Part shown: piece by piece, positions 21,578 through 28,259 of the stretch
How positions within the stretch are numbered: the stretch's first letter is position 1
Layout of the letters: each line of letters starts with the position of its first letter
DNA from: QYOJ01 sp964449285
GTDB lineage: Bacteria; Bacteroidota; Bacteroidia; Bacteroidales; FEN-979
Reading direction: 5' to 3'
NCBI GenBank assembly: GCA_964449285.1
Contig: CAYUZX010000044.1
Location: 1-28,259, forward strand
DNA: 28,259 nt
Made by a program: the position numbers and the translations under genes
Notes under the pieces: generated by a model
Database searches by the model: none
What the model saw: the letters and a program-made list of their open reading frames with translations, nothing else
Told to the model about the DNA's origin: nothing

Positions 21578-24522
21578 TCACACCCTAATTTAAGAATCAG
21601 CTCTTGTTGTAAAACATTCGGTATACATGCACCGTCGGTCACAAAGAAATCAAGATCCAGAATGCCTGGAAGGGTAATCCCTGGGAACAAAATGTAGAGA
21701 CTGCTTACTTGGATAGAAACCTGAATACCACCGGTAATCGTGGTTGTTGTATAATCACTGCCTGCCGTAAGGACGAAACTACTACTTTCCGGAAGAAAGG
21801 TTGCGCAATCAGTGGAACTGGTCGGAGTAGCCGTATAGGTTGCATTGATCATCAGATCCGCAATGCCGGAGACGTCCGTGATATTGATCAGGATATGGTC
21901 TGTTGAGGTCGCCGATGGATCCGGGATACAGAATGCATGACGGGGTTCCAGTACATACCCGGAGCCGGTGAAAAGACACTGATAATAGGTAGATGTTCCC
22001 GTAGGATGGACTAGAGATAATTCCGGCTCATCCGATTCGTACAGACCGGGTTCAGATTCAATGTGCAGAGCAAAGGCAAATGCCCGATACCCGTGTCCCG
22101 AGGTGCCAACAGAGTGATCAAAGCGAAGAACATTGGTTCCTCCCAGAATGAAATAGCTGTCAGGAACTGAGAATGAAGATGTTGTGCAACCGGCAGGATG
22201 GATCCCGATTACGTGGTCATTCAAATAGATGCCAAATGAAGCAGGAGATATAAACTCGAGGCAGGCATTCCGGAGGCAGCCATCCACCTCAAAACAACGA
22301 ATGAATTGGGTTGATGATGGATGCGGTCCAGTTCCACTACCACTACTTGGATCCTCAATCCATTGGGCGCCGGCAGGAGTGTAAGGGCATCCGGGCCTGG
22401 TTAAAATAGCTACCGGATAATCCCGACGGCTGCAAATCCGATTGTCATCTGCATCCACCAACACATCGGTGTTTGATACGATGGTTTGGGTCCAGTCCGC
22501 CAATCCGTCGCAGGAACGGACTGTCTCAAGAGTCCTCGTTTCTCTTGGATTGCCACAGGAGATCAGGTAGTCCTCAATTTCTCCTGAAATGGTCATTCCT
22601 TTCGGGGAATCTGCATATAGCTGGATTCCACTTCCGATATCAGGAGATAAGCGAAACCTGACTTGCATATCTCCCATTGTGATGCCTCCCTGGAAGTAAA
22701 ACCTATAGACGGCACAGGTTTGTCCGTGCCATGTTGATGGATCGATTTCCGCTAAATTGCCCATCAGGACAGGCGCTGTCGACGTTGCATAGAGAGGTGT
22801 CGCCCCAAGCCATCGAATATGTTCAGTTACAAGCATTGCCTCATCATCGCAGTTATACCCATCATACCAATCTCCATCTCCATTCCAGTCAACCCAGCAG
22901 GAAAAATAAAGTTTCTGACCTTTTTCATATTCTGGGTCGATCATAAATTTGACCTCTATGCTATCGTAGCCACAAGATTTGCAATAATCGGTGCCAGGGT
23001 AAAAGAGCACTCCGTCATCGAAATTATCCATCGTTCCACCTGCAATTCTGGAGTCTTCTTCGAAATCAACAGACCTTGATCCGCGGCAAACGTATCCGGT
23101 TTCCCCCCATTCACTTTCATCCAAAAGACCCAGCCAGGTTTGTATTGTTTTAGGAATATATAAATAAAAAATTGCACTTGGGGGACCTGGGGGAACCCAA
23201 GGAGCTACACCTAGAGTGGTGATGCCTACGGGAGAAGGGAAAAAATCACGAGAAATATCAACCTTTGTCATCCAATAGCATCGTCCACCGGAATTATCCT
23301 TTAAGGTAAAATAGGAAGAAGGTGAAGTCCTGCTGTCAGGGGCATCTCCAAAATCGAACTGTTTTGGATTTTTGAAAGTAAAGGAAAAGATACTATCAGG
23401 GAAAAGGTAGTGCTCTTTGGTCAGGAGGTAGACAATCCAGATATATCCATTGCGTTCATTAAGCTGGATATCGTTCGGTGTAACAACCAGTTTTGTCTCG
23501 TTGATATCCCCTTTAGAGAAAACCAGCTTCTCTTTTGTCAACTCCGGAGGAGGACCGTCCAGGTCGTACGTAAATAGCTGGAATAAATAGGTATAAGGTT
23601 CTTTGGGATGACCAATTAACTCCCAGGTAAATGTCAGCGCGTCGTTGATATCAAGCTTATCTTCGGATTGGAGGGGATGCAGTTTGATATAGAATGGCTC
23701 AACTATCTCAGGTTCAACGGGTACCTGAAACCAATAAGGCTCCGAAGGAGGAGCGATTTGCTCCCCGGTTTGGGTGTAAGCGGTCACCTGCCAGGCGTAC
23801 GTTTTCCCCGTCTCAAGGGGTCGCGCATTGGCCGGATACTGAAAAGTGGTTCCGGAAACCTGGTTGTTCTGGTACCATGCCGGGTTGGAAGCCAACGCCT
23901 GGTCGACGGTTTGATGAGGTAACAACTCAACGATCCGTATCTTGTAAATAATTTTCATGGTGATTGAGACAGGCGCTGGGGGAGCCCAACTGAACAGAAG
24001 TAACATCTCTTCAACTTGTGATTCATCCTCAGGGTAAATCAATTCAGGTGGCATTGGGGCAAGAAGCTCGGTTTGGATACAGTCTTCCCCAAGTTCTTCC
24101 TGGGTAGTTGCATCGATTACATAGATACAAATGGTATATTCCCCGGGAGGAACAGTTCCGGTCCGCAGGACATAACTTTCAACCTTTTTGTTGCTGTAAT
24201 TAGTACTTACAGGTTCCAGCTGCGAAAAGGCCGGCAAGCCATTGAATCCGGCTTTCAGTGTGAATACAGCTGAATGGCCATCGAATAATAAACCTTTGGT
24301 CTCTTCGGTTACTATACCTTTCAGGAAGATCTGAAGGTCTTTTCCTGAATTATTAATAACCTGTGCATTATACAGGTCATTGACCGTGAACTGGTCAATG
24401 GGAGGCAGATTCAGCCTGATCAATACTTCCTGGGCAAATGAACCTGCATTGAAAAGAATAAACAGGCCAGCGATGATACAAGCTGCCCTGTTTCTGATTC
24501 GGAGCAATTGAATTGTTTTCAT
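21574..24522 (-). CDS. TANFOR-domain and GEVED-domain surface protein
   Basis: A 982-residue exported protein. Signal peptide 1-30 (ending NAGSFA). Residues 31-265 resemble the TANFOR domain of Bacteroidota: LIRLNLPPIDQFTVNDLYNAQ, GTVPPGEYTICIYV, FSWAPPAPVS, YKIRIVEL, KTYAWQVTAYT. A second fibronectin-like part follows (270-385). A GEVED domain spans about 387-656: it opens FDFGDAPDS, carries the Asp/Asn-rich turn VDWNGDGDWYDG (544-555, possibly calcium-binding) and closes RFRLS ... SGEIEDYLISC. The last ~320 residues form Cys-containing beta domains resembling a galactose-binding sandwich (about 735-845) and an immunoglobulin-like end. No T9SS sorting domain is visible. It lies downstream of the LytTR system and is coupled by ATGA to the barrel gene. 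Binding or structural role inferred. Confidence 0.85.
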   Translation of the reverse strand: MKTIQLLRIRNRAACIIAGLFILFNAGSFAQEVLIRLNLPPIDQFTVNDLYNAQVINNSGKDLQIFLKGIVTEETKGLLFDGHSAVFTLKAGFNGLPAFSQLEPVSTNYSNKKVESYVLRTGTVPPGEYTICIYVIDATTQEELGEDCIQTELLAPMPPELIYPEDESQVEEMLLLFSWAPPAPVSITMKIIYKIRIVELLPHQTVDQALASNPAWYQNNQVSGTTFQYPANARPLETGKTYAWQVTAYTQTGEQIAPPSEPYWFQVPVEPEIVEPFYIKLHPLQSEDKLDINDALTFTWELIGHPKEPYTYLFQLFTYDLDGPPPELTKEKLVFSKGDINETKLVVTPNDIQLNERNGYIWIVYLLTKEHYLFPDSIFSFTFKNPKQFDFGDAPDSRTSPSSYFTLKDNSGGRCYWMTKVDISRDFFPSPVGITTLGVAPWVPPGPPSAIFYLYIPKTIQTWLGLLDESEWGETGYVCRGSRSVDFEEDSRIAGGTMDNFDDGVLFYPGTDYCKSCGYDSIEVKFMIDPEYEKGQKLYFSCWVDWNGDGDWYDGYNCDDEAMLVTEHIRWLGATPLYATSTAPVLMGNLAEIDPSTWHGQTCAVYRFYFQGGITMGDMQVRFRLSPDIGSGIQLYADSPKGMTISGEIEDYLISCGNPRETRTLETVRSCDGLADWTQTIVSNTDVLVDADDNRICSRRDYPVAILTRPGCPYTPAGAQWIEDPSSGSGTGPHPSSTQFIRCFEVDGCLRNACLEFISPASFGIYLNDHVIGIHPAGCTTSSFSVPDSYFILGGTNVLRFDHSVGTSGHGYRAFAFALHIESEPGLYESDEPELSLVHPTGTSTYYQCLFTGSGYVLEPRHAFCIPDPSATSTDHILINITDVSGIADLMINATYTATPTSSTDCATFLPESSSFVLTAGSDYTTTTITGGIQVSIQVSSLYILFPGITLPGILDLDFFVTDGACIPNVLQQELILKLGCE

Positions 24523-24549
24523 GACGGTTAAATTTGGTTGTTCTTCCAG

Positions 24550-24580
24550 TAAAAGTACCGTCAGCGCCTCCGGAATTCAA
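24550..24580 (-). promoter_or_regulatory. Promoter candidate for the TANFOR-barrel operon
   Basis: On the minus strand TTG (24580-24578), 20-bp spacer, TACTTTTA (24557-24550; TAnnTTT present, final G replaced by A). Start predicted about 20 bases before the ATG at 24522. The imperfect -7 box fits a promoter needing an activator. Confidence 0.35.
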
Positions 24581-24587
24581 GGACGAT

Positions 24588-24636
24588 TGAGCGAATGGGA
24601 TAAATGAATGAGTGGATCAGAGGAGTGACCGAGTGG
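24588..24636. promoter_or_regulatory. Three TGANNGARTGG direct repeats, candidate LytTR operator
   Basis: Plus-strand copies at 24588-24598, 24605-24615 and 24626-24636 share TGA, two free bases, GA, purine, TGG. The upstream pair is spaced exactly 21 bp, two helical turns, as expected for a LytTR dimer on direct repeats. They stand between the regulator gene and the TANFOR promoter. Confidence 0.45.
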
Positions 24637-24655
24637 TTAAAAACAGAAAATGGGA

Positions 24656-25417
24656 TCAGATCCCCAGGGCATGATCTTTTAACCGATCAAGAAGCTCTCT
24701 CTTGCGGCTTTCGGAAATCTCCACCTCGGATTGGTCAGTCAAGATCAAGGTTCCTCCTTTGCTTCGGATAAACTTTACTACATGGTTCAGATTGATGATA
24801 TGCTTGTTGTGAATCCGGCAAAATTGAAGGTCGGTCAATAGGTTCTCATAGAAGTTTAGGGTCTTTGATACCATTACCTTCCGGTCGCCGGTAAGGAAAA
24901 ACAGGGTATAATTGCTTTCTGCCTGGCAACGGATGATCTCATTCAGTTCGACAAACGTAAATCCGGTCAGGCAGGGAAGTACGATCTTTTCTGGTTTGTT
25001 GTTGATGGTTTCATGCAGGATCTGATGCCTTTTCTGAATAGCGGAGATTCCCTGTCGCTCGTGAAACCGTTTTAACGCCTCCTGGAAGTCAAGATGATTC
25101 ATAGGCTTTAACAGGTAATGAATGGCAGCCATTTCAAACGCCCGGATAGCATAATTGTCATGAGCCGTCACAAAGATGACTTCAAATCCGACATCCTTGC
25201 ACTGCTCTAATACATAGAATCCATCACAATCAGGAAGCGTGATATCAAGGAAAACCAACTCAGGTTTCAACTTGTGAATCTGTTCTATGGCTTCCATACC
25301 TGTGGAAGCCCTGGCAACAACGGAAAACTCCGGTCCATATTTGGATAACAGATTTTCAATGATCTGCAAACTCTTGGATTCATCATCAACCAGGAGGGTC
25401 TTTACTTTTTTATCCAT
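24656..25417 (-). CDS. LytTR-family response regulator
   Basis: A 253-residue DNA-binding response regulator. Receiver domain 1-125 with D11-D12 acidic pair, phospho-acceptor D58 in LVFLDITLPDCDG, the conserved T/K positions (FVTAHD, YLLKP). LytTR DNA-binding domain about 145-250: EIIRCQAESNYTLFFLTGDRKVMVSKTLNFYENLL, then FCRIHNKHIINLNHVVKF. The gene overlaps the 3' end of its sensor by 16 bases, so the pair forms one two-component system. Likely target: the operon directly downstream (TANFOR-barrel), through the repeats at 24588-24636. Confidence 0.95.
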   Translation of the reverse strand: MDKKVKTLLVDDESKSLQIIENLLSKYGPEFSVVARASTGMEAIEQIHKLKPELVFLDITLPDCDGFYVLEQCKDVGFEVIFVTAHDNYAIRAFEMAAIHYLLKPMNHLDFQEALKRFHERQGISAIQKRHQILHETINNKPEKIVLPCLTGFTFVELNEIIRCQAESNYTLFFLTGDRKVMVSKTLNFYENLLTDLQFCRIHNKHIINLNHVVKFIRSKGGTLILTDQSEVEISESRKRELLDRLKDHALGI

Positions 25418-28182
25418 TTGAAAAAAGTTTTCGGAAAAGCGTTGGTTGATTCAGAAGAGAACAAGGGAATGAAAAGTTCAATCCTGGTACCTGATAACTC
25501 CGGTGAAACTTCAGAAAGGTCTTTTACATCAAGCCGGATACTATGATCCAGTAACCGGTTCAGCATCCTGATCCGCTCTTCAATATTTTTCATGCCTGAC
25601 GAACGATGCCCCTGCCTGCGTGCGTTGATTTCTGCTGCGGCTTTCAAACCAATCCCGTTGTCTTCAATTTCAACTTTCAGCAATGGATCCTTTCGGCTGA
25701 TGTGCACGCGGAGCAACCCTTTCTCAGGTTTATTTGCAAGACCATGTCGGATGGCATTTTCCAGGAAGGGTTGTATAAGCATTGGTGGGATTTTAACCTC
25801 CGTGACAGATAGATCCTTTTCAATACGGATCTGGTAATCAAATTTGTCCTCAAACCTCACCTTCTCCAAATCCAGATAGAGTGTGATCGTCTCCAATTCT
25901 TCATCCAGCGGGATAAGATTATGCATTGAATTCTCCAGGACCTTTCGCATTAATTTGGCAAAGCTGGATAAATAGAGTCCCGCAGCTTCCTCTTCCTTAT
26001 TCAGGATAAAATGTTGAACTGAGTTCAATGAGTTGAAAATAAAGTGTGGATTCATCTGAAGCCGAAGCGCTTTTTGCTGCATCCAGAGAAAACTTGTTTT
26101 GAACCTGGTTCTCCGTTCAATCTGCTTGATAATCAGGAAAGTTAAACCGGTGAAAAGAATGAGTGAGATCAGTGCTATAAGTAAGTAAAAAAACCACGTT
26201 TCATAAAAATAGGGAGCAATCGAAAAATGAACCCTTGATATGTTTTTTGAACGGTTACTCTCTCCTTCTTTGGCTCTGACTTCAAACATATAATTCCCTG
26301 GTGAAAGATCCTGGAAACGCGCCGACATATTACGGGTTGAAATCCATGTGGAATCATAGTTGAGAAGCCGGTATTCATAAGTTAACCTTTCATGTCCGGT
26401 GAAATGAACCCCTTTGAAATAGATACTTAATGTCCGTTTATTCTCTTCAAAGGTCATTATGGTGTTTTCTGGAATCAGGGTATCTTTATCGTTGATCACC
26501 AATTGTTCAATATAAATGGTTGGACATATAATTCTTTGATTTACATTTTCAGGCATGAACGATGCCATTCCATTTGAAGTTGCCAGCCATAGAAAATCAC
26601 CTTGCCTCTCTATTTTATGGACCTCAGGGGAAGGTAACCCATCCCAGATCGTAAAATTCTGGATTTTCCAGGTTGCAGATGATGTGAAAATGGCTTCGGT
26701 CAATCCCTGATTGGTCCCGATCCAAAGGACAGAATCATTATCGCAATAGATGTCTTCGATAAGGAGACTTTGCAATCCATTCTCTTTGTTTAATAGGTTG
26801 ATGGTTTGATCCGGGTTGATAATAGCCACACCTGATGTGGCAGTCCCGATAACCACCCGTTTATTCCATTCCCGAAGGATTTCAATAGGTTTTGTAAAAA
26901 TAGGATGAACCTCTTGCAAATCGAAGTATTTTCCGTTTTCGTATACAAAAAGGCCTTTCATGGTTCCCAAATAGATTTTCCCCTCTTTTGTTTTAAGAAC
27001 GGTTTTTGTATGCTGATAAAACAGATCTTTCCGGGAGTCATAAATAAGTCTTTGACCGCGATATTCAATAAATCCTTCCCGCGAAGCAATGTATATATCC
27101 TGATCGGGGGCTTGGTTTATGTCATAGTATTTCATTAGTATGATATGCTGTGGAGACGCTTTAGCACCGTTCGCAGTGTATCTTAGATACTTGGACTGAG
27201 TGAGCCAGAGTGATCCGTCAGCGGCATAAAGGATGCTCCTGATATATTTCCCGGTTTCCTCTTTCAGGATCTCTATAGGATTTATCAATTGACCATTTTC
27301 AATATCAGCCTTAAACAGTCTTCCATCTGCGGTTGAAAAGTAACAGCTGCTTTCTGCCAGACAAAATGTGATGATATTTGTATTTTTAGAAGGTTTTGGA
27401 GCATAAAAAATGTTCATTCGAATTGATGGCAAGTAAAAAAGACCATTCCCTTCAGTGGAGATCCAATAATGATATTCCCGGTCCTTCAGAGCCCTTGTTA
27501 TACGTGAATCTTGAAAGTAGATCCGGGGTTTTTGATTTGGTTTGCTTATTTCAACCCCTCCATTTTTATATCTGTACCATTTAGGCCCATTGGCCTCTTG
27601 ATATGTGTTATAGAGCTCCTCTGGGACAGTCCGCATGTGAAGATCTTCATGTGAATTGATAAAAAATGGAGTTAATACACGGTTGGGGTATCCTGTGCTG
27701 TCAAACTTCCGGATTGTTTGCGTAGCATCAATGGTAATTATTTTCCCGGGCTCCCTGGAGGTAAAAAATATCTGGTCAGTGGAGTCGATGAACAGCGAAG
27801 TCAAAAAATATGTACTGCCCAGTTTATGAATGGTGTCATTCAACGGATATGATTGAAGCTTGCCGTGGTCGGTGTAAACGAGGTAGCCGGCAAAAGAAAG
27901 AAACCAGTATTTCTCTTTCTTGCCGGTAAACATCTTGATGAACGAATTATCCGGTATCCCCCGAGGAGTGGCCAGGTTTTGAAAGGAATAACCGTCATAA
28001 ACGATCACACCATTACCGGTGGCCAACCATATCCGGCTAAGTGAATCCTGAGCCAGGTCATAGATATCTGAAGTGGGTAATCCGTTGATGGGTGTATAAT
28101 GAAAATAAAAAGGTTCCTGTGATCTGACTGGACCAATCACAACAAATAAGAACAATACAAAGAAAAGCACTAAATTTTTCAT
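25402..28182 (-). CDS. LytS-type sensor kinase with Reg_prop propeller and Y_Y_Y domain
   Basis: A 926-residue membrane sensor. Signal peptide 1-21; periplasmic propeller region about 25-545 with degenerate blades (IWLATGNGVIVYDG, LWLTQS, IYLGTMKGLFVYENG, LWIGTNQGL, LWLATSNGM); Y_Y_Y domain about 570-656; membrane helix 662-685; His_kinase domain with phospho-acceptor H713 in LQMNPHFIFNSLNSVQ; ATP-binding region with N809 (PFLENAIRHG) and DNGIG (841-845). This is the LytS/YehU architecture that partners LytTR regulators, unlike the HisKA-type propeller kinase at 3170-6283. Stop overlaps the regulator start by 16 bases. A TATCTTTG box lies 18 bases upstream of its ATG. Confidence 0.95.
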   Translation of the reverse strand: MKNLVLFFVLFLFVVIGPVRSQEPFYFHYTPINGLPTSDIYDLAQDSLSRIWLATGNGVIVYDGYSFQNLATPRGIPDNSFIKMFTGKKEKYWFLSFAGYLVYTDHGKLQSYPLNDTIHKLGSTYFLTSLFIDSTDQIFFTSREPGKIITIDATQTIRKFDSTGYPNRVLTPFFINSHEDLHMRTVPEELYNTYQEANGPKWYRYKNGGVEISKPNQKPRIYFQDSRITRALKDREYHYWISTEGNGLFYLPSIRMNIFYAPKPSKNTNIITFCLAESSCYFSTADGRLFKADIENGQLINPIEILKEETGKYIRSILYAADGSLWLTQSKYLRYTANGAKASPQHIILMKYYDINQAPDQDIYIASREGFIEYRGQRLIYDSRKDLFYQHTKTVLKTKEGKIYLGTMKGLFVYENGKYFDLQEVHPIFTKPIEILREWNKRVVIGTATSGVAIINPDQTINLLNKENGLQSLLIEDIYCDNDSVLWIGTNQGLTEAIFTSSATWKIQNFTIWDGLPSPEVHKIERQGDFLWLATSNGMASFMPENVNQRIICPTIYIEQLVINDKDTLIPENTIMTFEENKRTLSIYFKGVHFTGHERLTYEYRLLNYDSTWISTRNMSARFQDLSPGNYMFEVRAKEGESNRSKNISRVHFSIAPYFYETWFFYLLIALISLILFTGLTFLIIKQIERRTRFKTSFLWMQQKALRLQMNPHFIFNSLNSVQHFILNKEEEAAGLYLSSFAKLMRKVLENSMHNLIPLDEELETITLYLDLEKVRFEDKFDYQIRIEKDLSVTEVKIPPMLIQPFLENAIRHGLANKPEKGLLRVHISRKDPLLKVEIEDNGIGLKAAAEINARRQGHRSSGMKNIEERIRMLNRLLDHSIRLDVKDLSEVSPELSGTRIELFIPLFSSESTNAFPKTFFKWIKK

Positions 28183-28199
28183 GTAAGCGATCTCACAAG

Positions 28200-28207
28200 C
28201 AAAGATA
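28200..28207 (-). promoter_or_regulatory. -7 element upstream of the LytS-type sensor
   Basis: Minus-strand TATCTTTG, an exact TAnnTTTG match, 18 bases before the ATG. At the -33 position only the T-run of the adjacent terminator is present, without TTTG. Confidence 0.4.
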
Positions 28208-28220
28208 CATAGGAATTAAT

Positions 28221-28249
28221 AAAAAAAAGAAGCCATCCGTGTGGATGGC
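28221..28249 (-). terminator. Rho-independent terminator of a gene to the right of the window
   Basis: Stem GCCATCC / GGATGGC (28232-28238 and 28243-28249) with a 4-base loop. On the minus strand it is followed by TTC and a run of eight T (complement of the A-run at 28221-28228). It ends transcripts arriving from the right, just before the sensor promoter. A shorter T-run on the plus side could make it partly bidirectional. Confidence 0.8.
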
Positions 28250-28259
28250 CTCTTTTCTA

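Noticed and set aside
24622..24640. GGAGTGACCGAGTGGTTAA resembles the 5' end and D-arm of a tRNA-Ser
   Set aside because: No matching anticodon arm, T-arm or 3' acceptor follows; the DNA runs straight into the regulator gene. The likeness is better explained by one copy of the TGANNGARTGG repeat.

Overview
The window reads as a chromosomal segment of a Bacteroidota (Bacteroidetes) bacterium, most likely an uncultured Bacteroidales or Marinilabiliales-like lineage. The reasons are: two type IX secretion cargo proteins (one with a gliding-motility type B C-terminal domain, one with a type A sorting domain); two giant Reg_prop/Y_Y_Y periplasmic-propeller sensor kinases; a TANFOR-GEVED surface protein; weak Shine-Dalgarno sites; and promoter matches to the Bacteroidota form (TTTG or TTG, about 20 bp, TAnnTTTG). 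I see no phage, insertion sequence, CRISPR, rRNA or tRNA gene.

Layout. 1-1175 (+) is the 3' part of a T9SS type B cargo gene whose signal peptide reads out of a heptamer tandem repeat. 1218-6283 (-) is a two-gene operon: a propeller histidine kinase, then a soluble REC-PAS-HisKA-HATPase-REC hybrid kinase; neither has a DNA-binding output. 6429-9490 (+) holds a small beta-grasp-like protein, a secreted GH29 alpha-L-fucosidase with a PA14 tail, and an LEA-type-2-like envelope protein. 9487-11668 (-) is a T9SS type A cargo gene overlapping a small lipoprotein gene. 11669-12005 is mostly non-coding and carries the guaB promoter. 12006-18725 (+) is a housekeeping cluster: guaB, a two-parvulin chaperone, a parvulin-associated lipoprotein, a SurA-like chaperone and a MoxR AAA+ ATPase. 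18796-28182 (-) runs, in transcription order, from a LytS-type propeller sensor and its LytTR regulator through a 982-residue TANFOR-GEVED protein and a translationally coupled outer-membrane barrel candidate to a YhcC-type radical SAM protein.

Working together. The clearest candidate for an undescribed system is 28182-19832: a membrane sensor and LytTR regulator (16-bp gene overlap) directly upstream of a coupled surface protein/barrel pair (ATGA overlap). Three copies of TGANNGARTGG stand in the short gap between regulator and target genes and look like its operator. The guaB cluster joins purine synthesis to outer-membrane protein folding.

The second notable pattern is a set of 7- and 8-bp tandem repeat arrays at five places. 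Each touches or enters a coding end: it forms a signal peptide, supplies a stop codon, or abuts a start codon.
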